DNA of 64,000 nt from Calditrichia bacterium. GTDB lineage: Bacteria; Calditrichota; Calditrichia; RBG-13-44-9; J075. Below are positions 1-8,209 of the stretch, piece after piece. Location of the stretch: NCBI GenBank assembly GCA_028284445.1, contig JANQRS010000037.1, positions 1-64,000 of the forward strand. Direction: 5' to 3'. The translations under genes and the position numbers were made by a program. Below the pieces are notes generated by a model. That model was given only the letters and a program-made list of their open reading frames with translations. It did not search any database and was not told the origin of the DNA. Each line of letters starts with the position of its first letter. The stretch's first letter is position 1.

Positions 1-88
1 TGATGGAATGATGGAATGATGGAATGATGGAATGATGGAATGATGGAATGATGGAATGATGGAATGATGGAATGATGGAATGATGGAA
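1..88. repeat. 8-bp tandem repeat, 11 copies
   Basis: Eleven perfect head-to-tail copies of TGATGGAA fill the first 88 bases and run off the left edge, so the full array may be longer. The unit is not a multiple of three and no gene covers it. It lies about 110 bp upstream of the membrane-protein gene at 202. Perfect short arrays like this usually change copy number by slippage; any effect on the gene downstream is speculation. Confidence 0.95.
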
Positions 89-201
89 GCTGTTGCGCAC
101 GACATTGGAAAGCAAGGTCTTTTCCAGTATTCCAATATTCCAATCCTCCCATCGGATGGCGCACTGGTCAAACTCGGTCCACCAAACTCGAAAGGAAGCT
201 A

Positions 202-606
202 ATGAATTCAACCAGGCGTTACCGCCAGGCGGCAATCACATACCTGATTTACGGGATCATCTACTTCTCTGGTGCTGCATACATAACGGCGATTGGTATG
301 ACCCGTCGCGGATTCGAAGGCCCCGGTGGTTATATTTTCTTTGGCATTGCCCTGATTTTCCTCATTGCATTTCCGATCTTGATCTGGCGCGAATATAAGT
401 GGTTTACGCGAATATTATCCATCGTAATTGGCTATCGCATCTTTGAGCTGTTCCGAATCGTTCTCGGTGACAGCGATAAAATGGTACCGATGCCCGGGGG
501 AGGGGAGATTTCCATGCAGATCGGGGCAGGCATTTTTCTGGTGGTTGCACTGGTAACCATGGGAATGCTGATAAGAGCGGGATGGCAGAATCACATTGAA
601 AATTAA
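202..606 (+). CDS. small integral membrane protein, unknown
   Basis: I do not recognise this 134-residue protein. It has four strongly hydrophobic stretches (about residues 10-30, 42-62, 66-86 and 107-127), so it is probably a four-helix inner-membrane protein. A short polar loop (DSDKMVPMPGGGE, about residues 90-102) separates helices three and four. The ATG start is backed by AGGAAG a few bases upstream. It stands alone between the tandem repeat and an opposite-strand gene, so context gives no functional clue. Confidence 0.65.
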   Translation: MNSTRRYRQAAITYLIYGIIYFSGAAYITAIGMTRRGFEGPGGYIFFGIALIFLIAFPILIWREYKWFTRILSIVIGYRIFELFRIVLGDSDKMVPMPGGGEISMQIGAGIFLVVALVTMGMLIRAGWQNHIEN

Positions 607-819
607 ATAAATAGGGTCAGCTGGGGTTCAGCCGTGAAAAACGTTGATCGTTTGTCGTTACCGTTCAACGGCGGAGCCGCTACATATTGCAGCCTTATGT
701 TCGCTTCAGGCGAACGTGGGGATACGAAAACATTGAAATACTCACTGCGCTCGCGTTGACGGCCCGAAGGCCCGAAGGCCCTGACGTGAGCGCCAGCGAA
801 CTGACGCGAACGTAGTGAG

Positions 820-1179
820 CTAGTATCCGATATCCTCCATATCCACCCACTTCGGCTCACCTTCCGGTTTGAAGTTGCGAGTAGATACGAAGTTCAGACC
901 GTGATGAAAATTTAGCTTAAACTTACCGCCGCCGAAATTCTCGAATAGATATTCCATGGGGTTGTTGATAAGCGGCATCATGGAGGAGGCGTCATATTTT
1001 GCCAGTCCCTTGAAGCGCACCGAGTTCTGCCAGGGTTCCTGGACCAGCACGGAAACGGTTGAGACACTGAGAATCTCAATGAACTTGTGTTGCAATACTT
1101 CATTGCTCGGGTTCTCATCTCCCAAGCGTCTCATTTCTCGCATTATGTATGGCTTGAATAATTCCCAAACCCAGTCCAT
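820..1179 (-). CDS. hypothetical protein, 119 aa
   Basis: I recognise no domain in this short soluble protein. It has no signal peptide or membrane segment. It begins with a Trp-rich helix (MDWVWELFKPYIM) and has a mixed polar, probably alpha/beta, composition. The start is supported by AGGAGAG about seven bases upstream on the minus strand. Its end faces the gene at 202-606 across about 210 bp of GC-rich sequence. The good ribosome binding site and ordinary composition make it more likely real than a chance frame. Confidence 0.55.
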   Translation of the reverse strand: MDWVWELFKPYIMREMRRLGDENPSNEVLQHKFIEILSVSTVSVLVQEPWQNSVRFKGLAKYDASSMMPLINNPMEYLFENFGGGKFKLNFHHGLNFVSTRNFKPEGEPKWVDMEDIGY

Positions 1180-1325
1180 CGACGTTCTCTCCTGATCTCA
1201 AGTCGCTGTCAATTTTGCTGATTCAATATACAAAAGCGCGAAAAAATTTTGAAGTACATTTTGCACTCCCTTGATCGCTCCAACTACGTGACGCTCCGGA
1301 AATCCTGCTTTTCGTAACCTTTTGT

Positions 1326-1343
1326 TTTTATTGGACAATAAAA
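1326..1343. promoter_or_regulatory. 18-bp AT-rich perfect palindrome
   Basis: The sequence TTTTATTG-GA-CAATAAAA is a perfect inverted repeat with a two-base centre. It lies 47 bp before a sigma-70-like promoter in the gap upstream of the oxidase locus. Its size and symmetry suit a dimeric repressor operator. No regulator can be assigned. Confidence 0.35.
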
Positions 1344-1389
1344 TTCCTCTGTTTCCTTTTAAAAAGACGATTTTATTGCGAAATTCCTC

Positions 1390-1418
1390 TTGACAATCAA
1401 GGAAATTATCGATAACAT
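1390..1418 (+). promoter_or_regulatory. possible sigma-70 promoter, TTGACA-17-TAACAT
   Basis: A consensus -35 hexamer TTGACA (1390-1395) is followed after exactly 17 bases by TAACAT (1413-1418). It would start transcription about 475 bp upstream of the lipoprotein ATG at 1903. It therefore drives either a long leader or a separate non-coding transcript. Matches of this quality can arise by chance in AT-rich DNA. Confidence 0.3.
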
Positions 1419-1902
1419 CTTGCAGTTTTTTACAACCGAGATTTATCGTTTACATCATTATCCGGCATCGTTTGCGTCGTTTAATGTGTGTTCGTGTGAA
1501 AGGTGGAGAATCGGATTCGCATTTTTTGTTTTATAGATCTTCAAAATATAAAGTAGTGGGTAGCAGTAGTAGCATACCTTTGATGTGCTGCTGATTGTGT
1601 CCTGGTGCTTTGTCGACTCTCATCATCCCGCCTTTACCTTCTTTATCTCTACCTCACACGATCGTAACTCGATATGTATGTTTGTTCTTTTTAGCATATA
1701 GATAGCAGTGTAGTTGTAGACTATAGTCTGCAGGCAGATCATGTTTGCCATGAGTCTGTTGGCGTATGTATGTCGTACTGCATTCGAGAAGCGGCGATAT
1801 TTTTTTGCCCGTCCTTGCGAATTTTTTCATAAAGCACATAGAGACGTTAAGTCAATTCAATATCTGTAGATTCACTGTAGTAATCTTTAGGAGGTTAGTA
1901 TC

Positions 1903-2676
1903 ATGAAGTCTATTAAATTGCCGCTCGTATTGTCTGTTGTTTTTGCCATGTTACTGCTCGCCTGTGGTGGCGGTGGCGATCAACCCGCTGCTGAATCCAA
2001 GCCTGCACCTGAATCCAAGCCTGCTGCGCAGATGACCCCAACCGGTTCAGCTACCGTTGCCGGTAGTATTAATTTCGCCGGTACCGCACCGAAGCCGAAG
2101 CGCTTGAGAATGGATGCCGAGTGTAGCGGATTCCACGATGGACCGACATTGAGCGAATCTGTTGTGGTTAACGCAAATAATACCGTAAAGAACGTTTTTG
2201 TATATGTTAAAGAAGGTTTGGAAGGCAAATCCTTTTCTGTTCCCAGCGAACCGGCAGTAATGGATCAGGTTGGCTGCGCTTATACGCCGCACGTTCTTGG
2301 CGTCCAAACCGGACAAACGATCAAAATCCTCAATAGCGATCCGCTTCTGCACAATATCAATGCCCAGGCAAAGACCAACCGCCCGTTCAATTTCGGTATG
2401 CCGAAAAAAGGTGACGAGCGCGAGAAGAGCTTCCGTAAGCAGGAAGTAATGGTAAAAGTCAAGTGCGATGTTCATCCCTGGATGGCTGCCTACATTGGTG
2501 TTGTTGATCATCCTTTCTTTGCTGTTAGCGGCGACGATGGTTCTTTCTCCATCAATAACCTGCCGGCCGGCGACTATACGCTGGAAGCCTGGCATGAAAC
2601 CTTTGGTACTCAAACCATGAAGGTGACCGTTGCTGACGGTGGTTCCGCCACTGCTGATTTCTCTTTCGGCGGCTAA
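1903..2676 (+). CDS. cupredoxin-like lipoprotein with carboxypeptidase-regulatory-like domain
   Basis: A 257-residue envelope lipoprotein. The lipobox ends in Cys21 (LLLAC), followed by a Gly-rich and then Pro/Ala/Lys-rich linker. Residues about 50-200 look like a cupredoxin-type domain: His150 (in DPLLHNINA) and the cluster Cys178, His181 and Met184 (KCDVHPWM) resemble a type I copper site. Residues about 206-257 (GDDGSFSINNLPAGDYTLEAW) look like a carboxypeptidase-regulatory-like beta domain. AGGAGG precedes the start. It lies about 110 bp upstream of oxidase subunit I, which suggests a periplasmic copper or electron-transfer role in the same respiratory branch. Electron donation to the oxidase is inferred. 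Confidence 0.8.
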   Translation: MKSIKLPLVLSVVFAMLLLACGGGGDQPAAESKPAPESKPAAQMTPTGSATVAGSINFAGTAPKPKRLRMDAECSGFHDGPTLSESVVVNANNTVKNVFVYVKEGLEGKSFSVPSEPAVMDQVGCAYTPHVLGVQTGQTIKILNSDPLLHNINAQAKTNRPFNFGMPKKGDEREKSFRKQEVMVKVKCDVHPWMAAYIGVVDHPFFAVSGDDGSFSINNLPAGDYTLEAWHETFGTQTMKVTVADGGSATADFSFGG

Positions 2677-2784
2677 TCTTTTCCTCTTCATACTCAATTT
2701 GTGCTGGGACCGCAAACGGCTGTGCATGGCTGCTGCGTTCTCAGCACCTTACGACAATTCTAAACTCAGGAAGGTGTTAGAGCT

Positions 2785-4563
2785 ATGGCGACCACCGCTT
2801 CTCACGAGACGTCTCACGGTCATCATGAGGAAAGTTTCTGGCGAAAGTACGTCTTCTCAACCGATCACAAGGTGATTGGTATTCAGTACGGCTTGACCAG
2901 CCTCGTTTTCCTGTTTTTCGGTTTTACCCTCATTATGCTGATGCGTTGGCAGTTGGCTTATCCCGGCGAGCCGATTCCGATTTTTGGTTTCCTCTTTGGC
3001 GAAGAAACCATGCCTGGCGGCGTGATGCTGCCGGAATTCTACAACCAGCTGGGCGCAATGCATGGAACCATCATGGTTTTTCTGGGCATCGTACCGCTGG
3101 CGGTTGGGGCCTTTGGAAACTATGTTGTGCCACTGCAAATCGGCGCACCTGATATGGCCTTTCCGAAGTTAAATATGGCCAGCTATTGGGTCTTTTTCTG
3201 TGGTGGCGTTGTTATGCTGGCCAGCTTCTGGTTCCCCGGCGGTGCGGCTAAAGCAGGATGGACCTCATATCCACCGCTTGCCAATATTGAGACAACCGGC
3301 CAGACCATGTGGCTTATCGGGATGACCTTCCTGATTACCTCATCACTGCTTGGTGCGGTAAACTTCCTTACAACCATTATCCAGCTTCGCGCGCCCGGGA
3401 TGACCTACTGGCGCATGTCCTTCTTTTGCTGGTCACAGTTTGTTACTTCCTTCTTGCTCTTGCTGGCTTTCCCGCCGCTTCAGGCCGCTGGTATTCTGCA
3501 GCTTATGGACAGGGTAGGGGGCACAAGCTTCTTTATGCCGACCGGCCTGGTGGTAAGTGGTCAGGCGCTGGACATTGCCGGCGGTGGTAGCCCGCTCTTG
3601 TGGCAGCACCTCTTCTGGTTCCTGGCGCATCCGGAAGTATATGTTCTGATTCTACCGGCACTGGGTATCGTCGCCGATATCATTGCTAATAACACCCGCA
3701 AACCCTTGTGGGGCTTTAAGTCGATGGTCTATGCTTTGATCTTCCTCGGCTTTATGTCTTTCATCGTATGGGCGCATCATATGTTTATCACCGGGATGGG
3801 AACTGCAATCAGTACCTTCTTCCAGCTAACGACGATGATAATCTCAATTCCATCGGTGATTATACTCTCAGCGCTATTCATATCACTATGGGGCGGGGCG
3901 ATACGATTCACAACCCCGATGCTCTTTGCGCTGGGATTTCTACCGATGTTCGGTATTGGCGGACTTACCGGTCTGCCTCTCGGACTTGCTCCCCCGGACA
4001 TTCACCTTCACGATACCTACTATGTTATCGGGCACTTCCACTACGTGGTTGCCCCGGGGACAATCATTGCCATGTTTGCCGGCATCTATTACTGGTTCCC
4101 GAAAATGACCGGCCGAAAAATGAACGATACCCTGGCAAAGATCCACTTCTGGGGAACGATCATCTGTATGAACTTGATTTTTATGCCCATGTTTATCCAG
4201 GGGATGGCTGGTGTTTCCCGTCGCCTTTGGGATGCCGGTGCGCAGTATACCTTTGCTGAACCGACCCTGCATTGGAACGTGACGATGTCCCATGCCGCCT
4301 GGTTAATGGGGATCATCCAGTTTATCTTTATTTGGAACCTCTTCTACAGTATCAAGAAGGGTGAAAAAGTATCAGACAATCCCTGGGAAGCTACTACCCT
4401 CGAATGGTCTGCAACCACGTCACCGCCGCTTGGACATGGCAACTTCGAAGTTGTTCCTACTGTTTATCGCGACGCCTATGAATACAGCGTTCCGGGAAGC
4501 AGCAAGGACTTTACGCCACAAAATGAGCCGGGAGAAAAAGAATCCGTTAGAGAGGAGGCGTAA
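2785..4563 (+). CDS. ctaD: cytochrome c oxidase subunit I
   Basis: The catalytic subunit of a haem-copper oxidase, which reduces O2 at the inner membrane and pumps protons. At 592 residues it has about 12 transmembrane helices and the expected metal ligands: His93 (AMHGTIM) and His419 for the low-spin haem, His417 for the high-spin haem, and His282, His341 and His342 for CuB. The HPEVY segment (282-286) carries the Glu of the A1-type proton channel and the Tyr that cross-links to the CuB His. GGAAGG lies upstream of the ATG. It is followed three bases later by subunit III. The soluble N-terminal His-rich stretch (HETSHGHHEE) is unremarkable. Confidence 0.98.
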   Translation: MATTASHETSHGHHEESFWRKYVFSTDHKVIGIQYGLTSLVFLFFGFTLIMLMRWQLAYPGEPIPIFGFLFGEETMPGGVMLPEFYNQLGAMHGTIMVFLGIVPLAVGAFGNYVVPLQIGAPDMAFPKLNMASYWVFFCGGVVMLASFWFPGGAAKAGWTSYPPLANIETTGQTMWLIGMTFLITSSLLGAVNFLTTIIQLRAPGMTYWRMSFFCWSQFVTSFLLLLAFPPLQAAGILQLMDRVGGTSFFMPTGLVVSGQALDIAGGGSPLLWQHLFWFLAHPEVYVLILPALGIVADIIANNTRKPLWGFKSMVYALIFLGFMSFIVWAHHMFITGMGTAISTFFQLTTMIISIPSVIILSALFISLWGGAIRFTTPMLFALGFLPMFGIGGLTGLPLGLAPPDIHLHDTYYVIGHFHYVVAPGTIIAMFAGIYYWFPKMTGRKMNDTLAKIHFWGTIICMNLIFMPMFIQGMAGVSRRLWDAGAQYTFAEPTLHWNVTMSHAAWLMGIIQFIFIWNLFYSIKKGEKVSDNPWEATTLEWSATTSPPLGHGNFEVVPTVYRDAYEYSVPGSSKDFTPQNEPGEKESVREEA

Positions 4564-4566
4564 ATC

Positions 4567-5184
4567 ATGGAAATTCCTTATACCACAACAGCCAGGCCGG
4601 ATACCGGCTTATACAATGCGAAGATTGGTATCTGGCTCTTTCTTGCATCCGAAGTGATGCTCTTTGGTGGATTATTTTCCGCCTACATCTTTTTACGTAT
4701 TGGTGCCCCGGAATGGCCGGGTACGATCCTCGGTGAAAATTTCGCCAGCTCATTCGACGTACTTAGCGTGCCGATTGGTACCTTCAACACCATGGTGCTG
4801 ATTGCCTCCAGTGTAACGGTGGTAATGGCATGGGCGCAGCTGATGCTAAAGGATTTCAAGAAGTTCCGTTATTATATGGGATTAACAATCCTTCTGGCCA
4901 TGGTATTTCTCGTCGTTAAAGGCTTTGAATACAATGATAAGTTTGTCCACGGATATTTTCCGGCTGAAGGCACCTTCCTTGCTGTTTACTTTACGCTCAC
5001 CGGCCTGCATGGCCTGCACGTTTTGGGTGGGGTAGTGGTAATGGCATATCTCTGGGGGCCCGGCGCCAAGATGTGGGAAACCAACCCGCAGCAGTTTACA
5101 AATCGTGTAGAAGTTGCCGGCTTGTATTGGCACTTTGTGGATCTTGTATGGATCTTTCTGTTTCCAACAATTTACCTCCTTTAA
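4567..5184 (+). CDS. ctaE: cytochrome c oxidase subunit III
   Basis: A 205-residue membrane subunit of the haem-copper oxidase with five predicted helices, the short bacterial form lacking the first two helices of the mitochondrial subunit. Family signatures include ASEVMLFGGLFSAY in the first helix, GLHGLHVLGG and the terminal YWHFVDLVWIFLFP. GAGGAGG at the end of subunit I serves as its ribosome binding site, so the two are probably translationally coupled. Confidence 0.96.
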   Translation: MEIPYTTTARPDTGLYNAKIGIWLFLASEVMLFGGLFSAYIFLRIGAPEWPGTILGENFASSFDVLSVPIGTFNTMVLIASSVTVVMAWAQLMLKDFKKFRYYMGLTILLAMVFLVVKGFEYNDKFVHGYFPAEGTFLAVYFTLTGLHGLHVLGGVVVMAYLWGPGAKMWETNPQQFTNRVEVAGLYWHFVDLVWIFLFPTIYLL

Positions 5185-5208
5185 CCTGATAACGAAACAG
5201 GAGATATG

Positions 5209-5523
5209 ATGGCTAGCGAAAACATGACTGTTGAAGAAGTACATAAGCATATCCGCGTTTACCTGACGGTATTTGCCGCCCTGGCTGTACTGACAGTTGT
5301 CACTGTTGGTGTTGCCTATATTCATATGCCGATCATACCAGCTCTGATTGTTGCGCTGATTATTGCCTCGATCAAAGCCGGACTGGTAGCGGGTTACTTT
5401 ATGCACCTTATCGGCGAGAAGAAGATCATTCACGGCACCCTGCTGCTGACATTTGCCTTCTTCGTTGCCATGGTTGCCTTATTCTTGTTTGCATACTATG
5501 ACCAAGCTCAAGTAGGAGTGTAA
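5209..5523 (+). CDS. ctaF: cytochrome c oxidase subunit IV (small prokaryotic type)
   Basis: A small accessory oxidase subunit with three hydrophobic helices, matching the prokaryotic COX IV family (KAGLVAGYFMHLIGEKK between helices two and three). Two ATG codons in tandem (5206 and 5209) could start it. I chose the second because AGGAG at 5199-5203 is then five bases away. It sits between subunit III and a 68-aa membrane protein in the same transcription unit. Confidence 0.88.
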   Translation: MASENMTVEEVHKHIRVYLTVFAALAVLTVVTVGVAYIHMPIIPALIVALIIASIKAGLVAGYFMHLIGEKKIIHGTLLLTFAFFVAMVALFLFAYYDQAQVGV

Positions 5524-5524
5524 G

Positions 5525-5731
5525 ATGTCGTTAAAGACCGTTCATATCATCTTTATTACCGCTTCTGTGTTACTGGCGGTGGGGTTTGGCCTCTGGGCTT
5601 TAAATCATTACGCTACTGCCGGTAGTATCGGGTATCTGCTTACCGGAATTCTTTCAGTCGTCAGCGGTGTTGTGCTGGTTGTCTATGGAAAGCGATTCCT
5701 GCAAAAGCTGAGTCATATCAGTTATCTGTAA
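5525..5731 (+). CDS. small two-helix membrane protein of the oxidase locus
   Basis: A 68-residue protein with two hydrophobic helices (about 5-27 and 33-55) and a short basic tail (GKRFLQKLSH). It starts one base after the stop of the subunit IV gene, whose end supplies the ribosome binding site (TAGGAG), so it is almost surely co-translated. I do not recognise the family. Its position suggests a minor subunit or assembly factor of the oxidase. Confidence 0.75.
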   Translation: MSLKTVHIIFITASVLLAVGFGLWALNHYATAGSIGYLLTGILSVVSGVVLVVYGKRFLQKLSHISYL

Positions 5732-5795
5732 ACGTTGGTAAATCGACGACAATTGACATACTTGTGTTCAAGTCTCTCAACTGAGGTATGATGAG

Positions 5796-6098
5796 ATGAA
5801 AAAGCATATGATGAAGATATTGACAGCAGCCTTTCTGCTAATCCAGTTTCTACCGAGCGTGGTTTTGGCTTGTGAGAAATGCTTTGGTGCCGCCGGTGCA
5901 ACGAATTCCCCGGTGACGCAAGGCATAGGATGGGCGATGTTGGGGCTGTTAATGATCACATTCTGCATATTCGGTCTGTTTATCGCCTTCTTTGTTTACA
6001 TGGGGCGGCGCGCCAAAAGGCTTTCATCCGGTGATTACACCGTGAATGAACAAGGTGTCCTGGTGGCGATTCCGCGCGATGTGATTGACAAAACGTGA
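5796..6098 (+). CDS. small membrane protein with exported CxxC motif
   Basis: A 100-residue protein: signal peptide (about 1-25), then CEKCFGAAGA just after the likely cleavage site, one transmembrane helix (about 46-70) and a short basic cytoplasmic tail. There is no His after the second Cys, so CEKC is not a haem site. It more likely handles copper or thiols on the periplasmic side. It lies between the subunit IV and subunit II genes, which fits a role in CuA assembly. That role is inferred. The start follows GAGGTATG within about ten bases. Confidence 0.75.
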   Translation: MKKHMMKILTAAFLLIQFLPSVVLACEKCFGAAGATNSPVTQGIGWAMLGLLMITFCIFGLFIAFFVYMGRRAKRLSSGDYTVNEQGVLVAIPRDVIDKT

Positions 6099-6183
6099 TG
6101 ACCGTTTTTGCAAAAAACAAATTTAGTTAATGAACGCTGTAATCCTATTGACGATACGATGATGGAAGAGGAGTATCACAGCA

Positions 6184-6939
6184 ATGGTTGAATTCCTAGG
6201 TTTACCCGTAAACGCCTCGGCACATGGTCATGAAGTTGACAACATGATTGCCCTTGTCCACTGGCTAATGCTGATTCTATTTGTAATCTGGACCCCGTTC
6301 TTCATTTACGTGTTATACCGGTTTCGGCAATCGAAAAACCCTAAAGCCAATTATCATGGCGCCAAGGGAAAACTGTCAACTTACCAGGAAGTGGGTGTCG
6401 TTGCGGCGGAACTGGTGCTGCTTTTTGCCTTTGCCATCCCGGCCTGGTCGTCTTACAAAACAGACTTTCCGTCGGCTGCAGAGTCGACAGTTGTCCATGT
6501 TATCGGCGAACAGTTTGCCTGGAACTTTCACTATCCCGGTCCCGATGGGAAATTTGGTGCTCGCTCTGTAGATAGGGTAGATGCAACCGATAATCCTCTT
6601 GGAGTGGATTGGAATGATCCAAACTCACTGGACGATATCACTACCATTAATGAGTTACATCTGCCTGTTGACAAGCCGGTAATTGTGTATATATCTTCCA
6701 AAGATGTGATACACAGTTTTGGCTTGAATGCCATGCGCGTAAAGCAGGATGCTATCCCGGGATTAACAATTCCGGTCTATTTCACCCCGGTCAAAACCGG
6801 TAAGTATGATATCTCTTGTGCGCAGCTCTGCGGTCTTGGACATTATCGCATGAAGGGGATGATGACCATTCATACCGACGAAAGTTACGCCGCGTGGGTG
6901 AAACAGACGATGGATGAAATTGAGGAGTATGGCCGCTAG
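6184..6939 (+). CDS. ctaC: cytochrome c oxidase subunit II
   Basis: Carries the binuclear CuA centre that accepts electrons from cytochrome c. The 251-residue protein has two transmembrane helices (about 22-46 and 70-90) and a periplasmic cupredoxin domain. CuA ligands are visible: His177 (DVIHSFG), Cys212, Cys216, His220 and Met223 (CAQLCGLGHYRM). Gln214 replaces the more common Glu, whose contribution is a backbone carbonyl. There is no lipobox and no fused cytochrome c domain. An unusual point is the gene order: subunit II comes after subunits I, III and IV. AGAGGAG precedes the start. Confidence 0.97.
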   Translation: MVEFLGLPVNASAHGHEVDNMIALVHWLMLILFVIWTPFFIYVLYRFRQSKNPKANYHGAKGKLSTYQEVGVVAAELVLLFAFAIPAWSSYKTDFPSAAESTVVHVIGEQFAWNFHYPGPDGKFGARSVDRVDATDNPLGVDWNDPNSLDDITTINELHLPVDKPVIVYISSKDVIHSFGLNAMRVKQDAIPGLTIPVYFTPVKTGKYDISCAQLCGLGHYRMKGMMTIHTDESYAAWVKQTMDEIEEYGR

Positions 6940-6990
6940 GGATAGCGGATCGTCTCCAGACGAGACACTTATTGGCAGAAGAAGGTTGTT

Positions 6991-8091
6991 GTGCAAAGAC
7001 CTGATGATATAGAATACAGGAAGTGGCTGTTTGTTTTTGCATTGTTGACCACTGTGGTTGCCGTTTGCCTGATCCTGGCCGGCGCCACAGTTACCAGCAC
7101 CGGCTCCGGTGATGCAGTGCCGGATTGGCCGCTATCCTACGGATCACTGACGCCGCCTATGATAGGCGGTATTTTTTATGAACATGGTCATCGCCTCATT
7201 GCCGGCCTCACCGGCATTTTGGTTGCCATCCTGGCATTTTGGATGAGCCGCGTCGAGGTTCGCCGGTGGGTACGCTGGATGAGCTACGGCGCCCTGATTG
7301 CAGTGATTGTTCAGGCGACACTCGGCGGCTTACGTGTATTGCTAGTGTCTACCGAAGGTGTCCAGGATGCTGCATTGGCCGTTACCGGTGGCGCCAATAT
7401 TCAAAGCACCAAGATTGCCGTAGCGATTACGCATGCCACGCTTGCCCAGTCCATCCTTTGCATGCTCTTTGTTATTCTCGTCGCGACCTCTCGCAGCTGG
7501 CTTGGCTTTATCCGACAATCGACTGGCATAGCCGACTCACAAAAAACCTGGCGGGATGCCCGTATCATGGTCGGGCTGGTATTTGCCCAGTTGGTTATTG
7601 CCGCTATGGTCCGCCATACCGGTGCCGGGCTGGTTATTCCTGATTTTCCACTGGCCTTTGGCAGTCTCATTCCACCGTTCTGGGACTTGCCGCATAATCC
7701 CAACGCACCATTTCCGGTAAGCGAAACGGCTTTTACCCTAATGGTAACGATCCAGTTTCTGCACCGTCTTCTGGCGTTTGTTATCCTGTTTTGGGTCTTC
7801 CGCCTGTTTATGAATTACAATGATGTGACGCAAATTGGCATGCTGACCCGCTATCTCTTGATTCTCACCGTGATACAAATTACCCTTGGCGCAATGAACA
7901 TCTGGACGGAGAAGTCCGTGTTCTCGACCGTGCCGCACGTGGTTGTTGGGGCCTTAATTCTGGCATGTAGTGTTGTCATCGCTACCTGGGCGTGGCGCTT
8001 TACGCGTCAAGCGATGGATGCACCCGGCGCAGTTGCAAATGGTGCGGCGGGCGAAGCCGAATTGTCAGCGGCGGAAAGCCGGATTGGCTAA
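6991..8091 (+). CDS. ctaA: haem A synthase (CtaA/COX15 family)
   Basis: Oxidises haem O to haem A in the inner membrane for insertion into subunit I. The 366-residue protein has eight predicted helices in two homologous halves. Conserved haem-ligand histidines are present in EHGHR (64-68), THAT (His148), FLHR (His258) and PHVVVG (His316). Translation starts at GTG 6991 with GAAGG six bases upstream. The Ala/Glu-rich C-terminal tail is probably disordered. Confidence 0.95.
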   Translation: MQRPDDIEYRKWLFVFALLTTVVAVCLILAGATVTSTGSGDAVPDWPLSYGSLTPPMIGGIFYEHGHRLIAGLTGILVAILAFWMSRVEVRRWVRWMSYGALIAVIVQATLGGLRVLLVSTEGVQDAALAVTGGANIQSTKIAVAITHATLAQSILCMLFVILVATSRSWLGFIRQSTGIADSQKTWRDARIMVGLVFAQLVIAAMVRHTGAGLVIPDFPLAFGSLIPPFWDLPHNPNAPFPVSETAFTLMVTIQFLHRLLAFVILFWVFRLFMNYNDVTQIGMLTRYLLILTVIQITLGAMNIWTEKSVFSTVPHVVVGALILACSVVIATWAWRFTRQAMDAPGAVANGAAGEAELSAAESRIG

Positions 8092-8209
8092 TAAGGCTTT
8101 CCCTTAAATGGCTCTTGGAAGGGGCTTAAGGGGCCGGTATCCAGAAAAATCTACTGAAATTGACTTCTCGTGAAAAATTTCTTAAACTAAGGCGATTTGA
8201 CAAAGAAGA

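Larger units (their letters stand above)
1180..1902. other. long AT-rich intergenic region
   Basis: About 720 bp with no convincing gene. It separates the divergent starts of the 119-aa gene (minus) and the cupredoxin lipoprotein gene (plus). A 61-codon minus-strand frame near 1654-1839 lacks a clear ribosome binding site and resembles nothing known. The region contains a perfect palindrome (1326-1343) and a sigma-70-like hexamer pair (1390-1418), both listed separately. A long untranslated leader or a small RNA is possible but not shown. Confidence 0.6.

Noticed and set aside
1..88. CRISPR array
   Set aside because: Units are 8 bp, contiguous and without spacers; the same reasoning excludes the arrays at 9207 and 11971.
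93..398. 101-codon + strand frame overlapping the small membrane protein
   Set aside because: It overlaps the gene at 202-606 in another frame, has a composition unlike membrane or soluble proteins, and no ribosome binding site.
603..860. 85-codon - strand frame with Arg/Ser-rich translation
   Set aside because: It covers GC-rich repetitive sequence (GGCCCGAAGGCCCGAAGGCC), overlaps the end of the 119-aa gene and lacks a start signal.
1654..1839. 61-codon - strand frame in the AT-rich gap
   Set aside because: Short, no family match and no convincing start; kept as intergenic.
2047..2727. 226-codon frame antisense to the cupredoxin lipoprotein gene
   Set aside because: A shadow of the real + strand gene, which has a signal peptide, copper ligands and a good ribosome binding site.
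5868..5885. Cytochrome c haem site in the 100-aa membrane protein
   Set aside because: The motif is CEKCF with no His after the second Cys.
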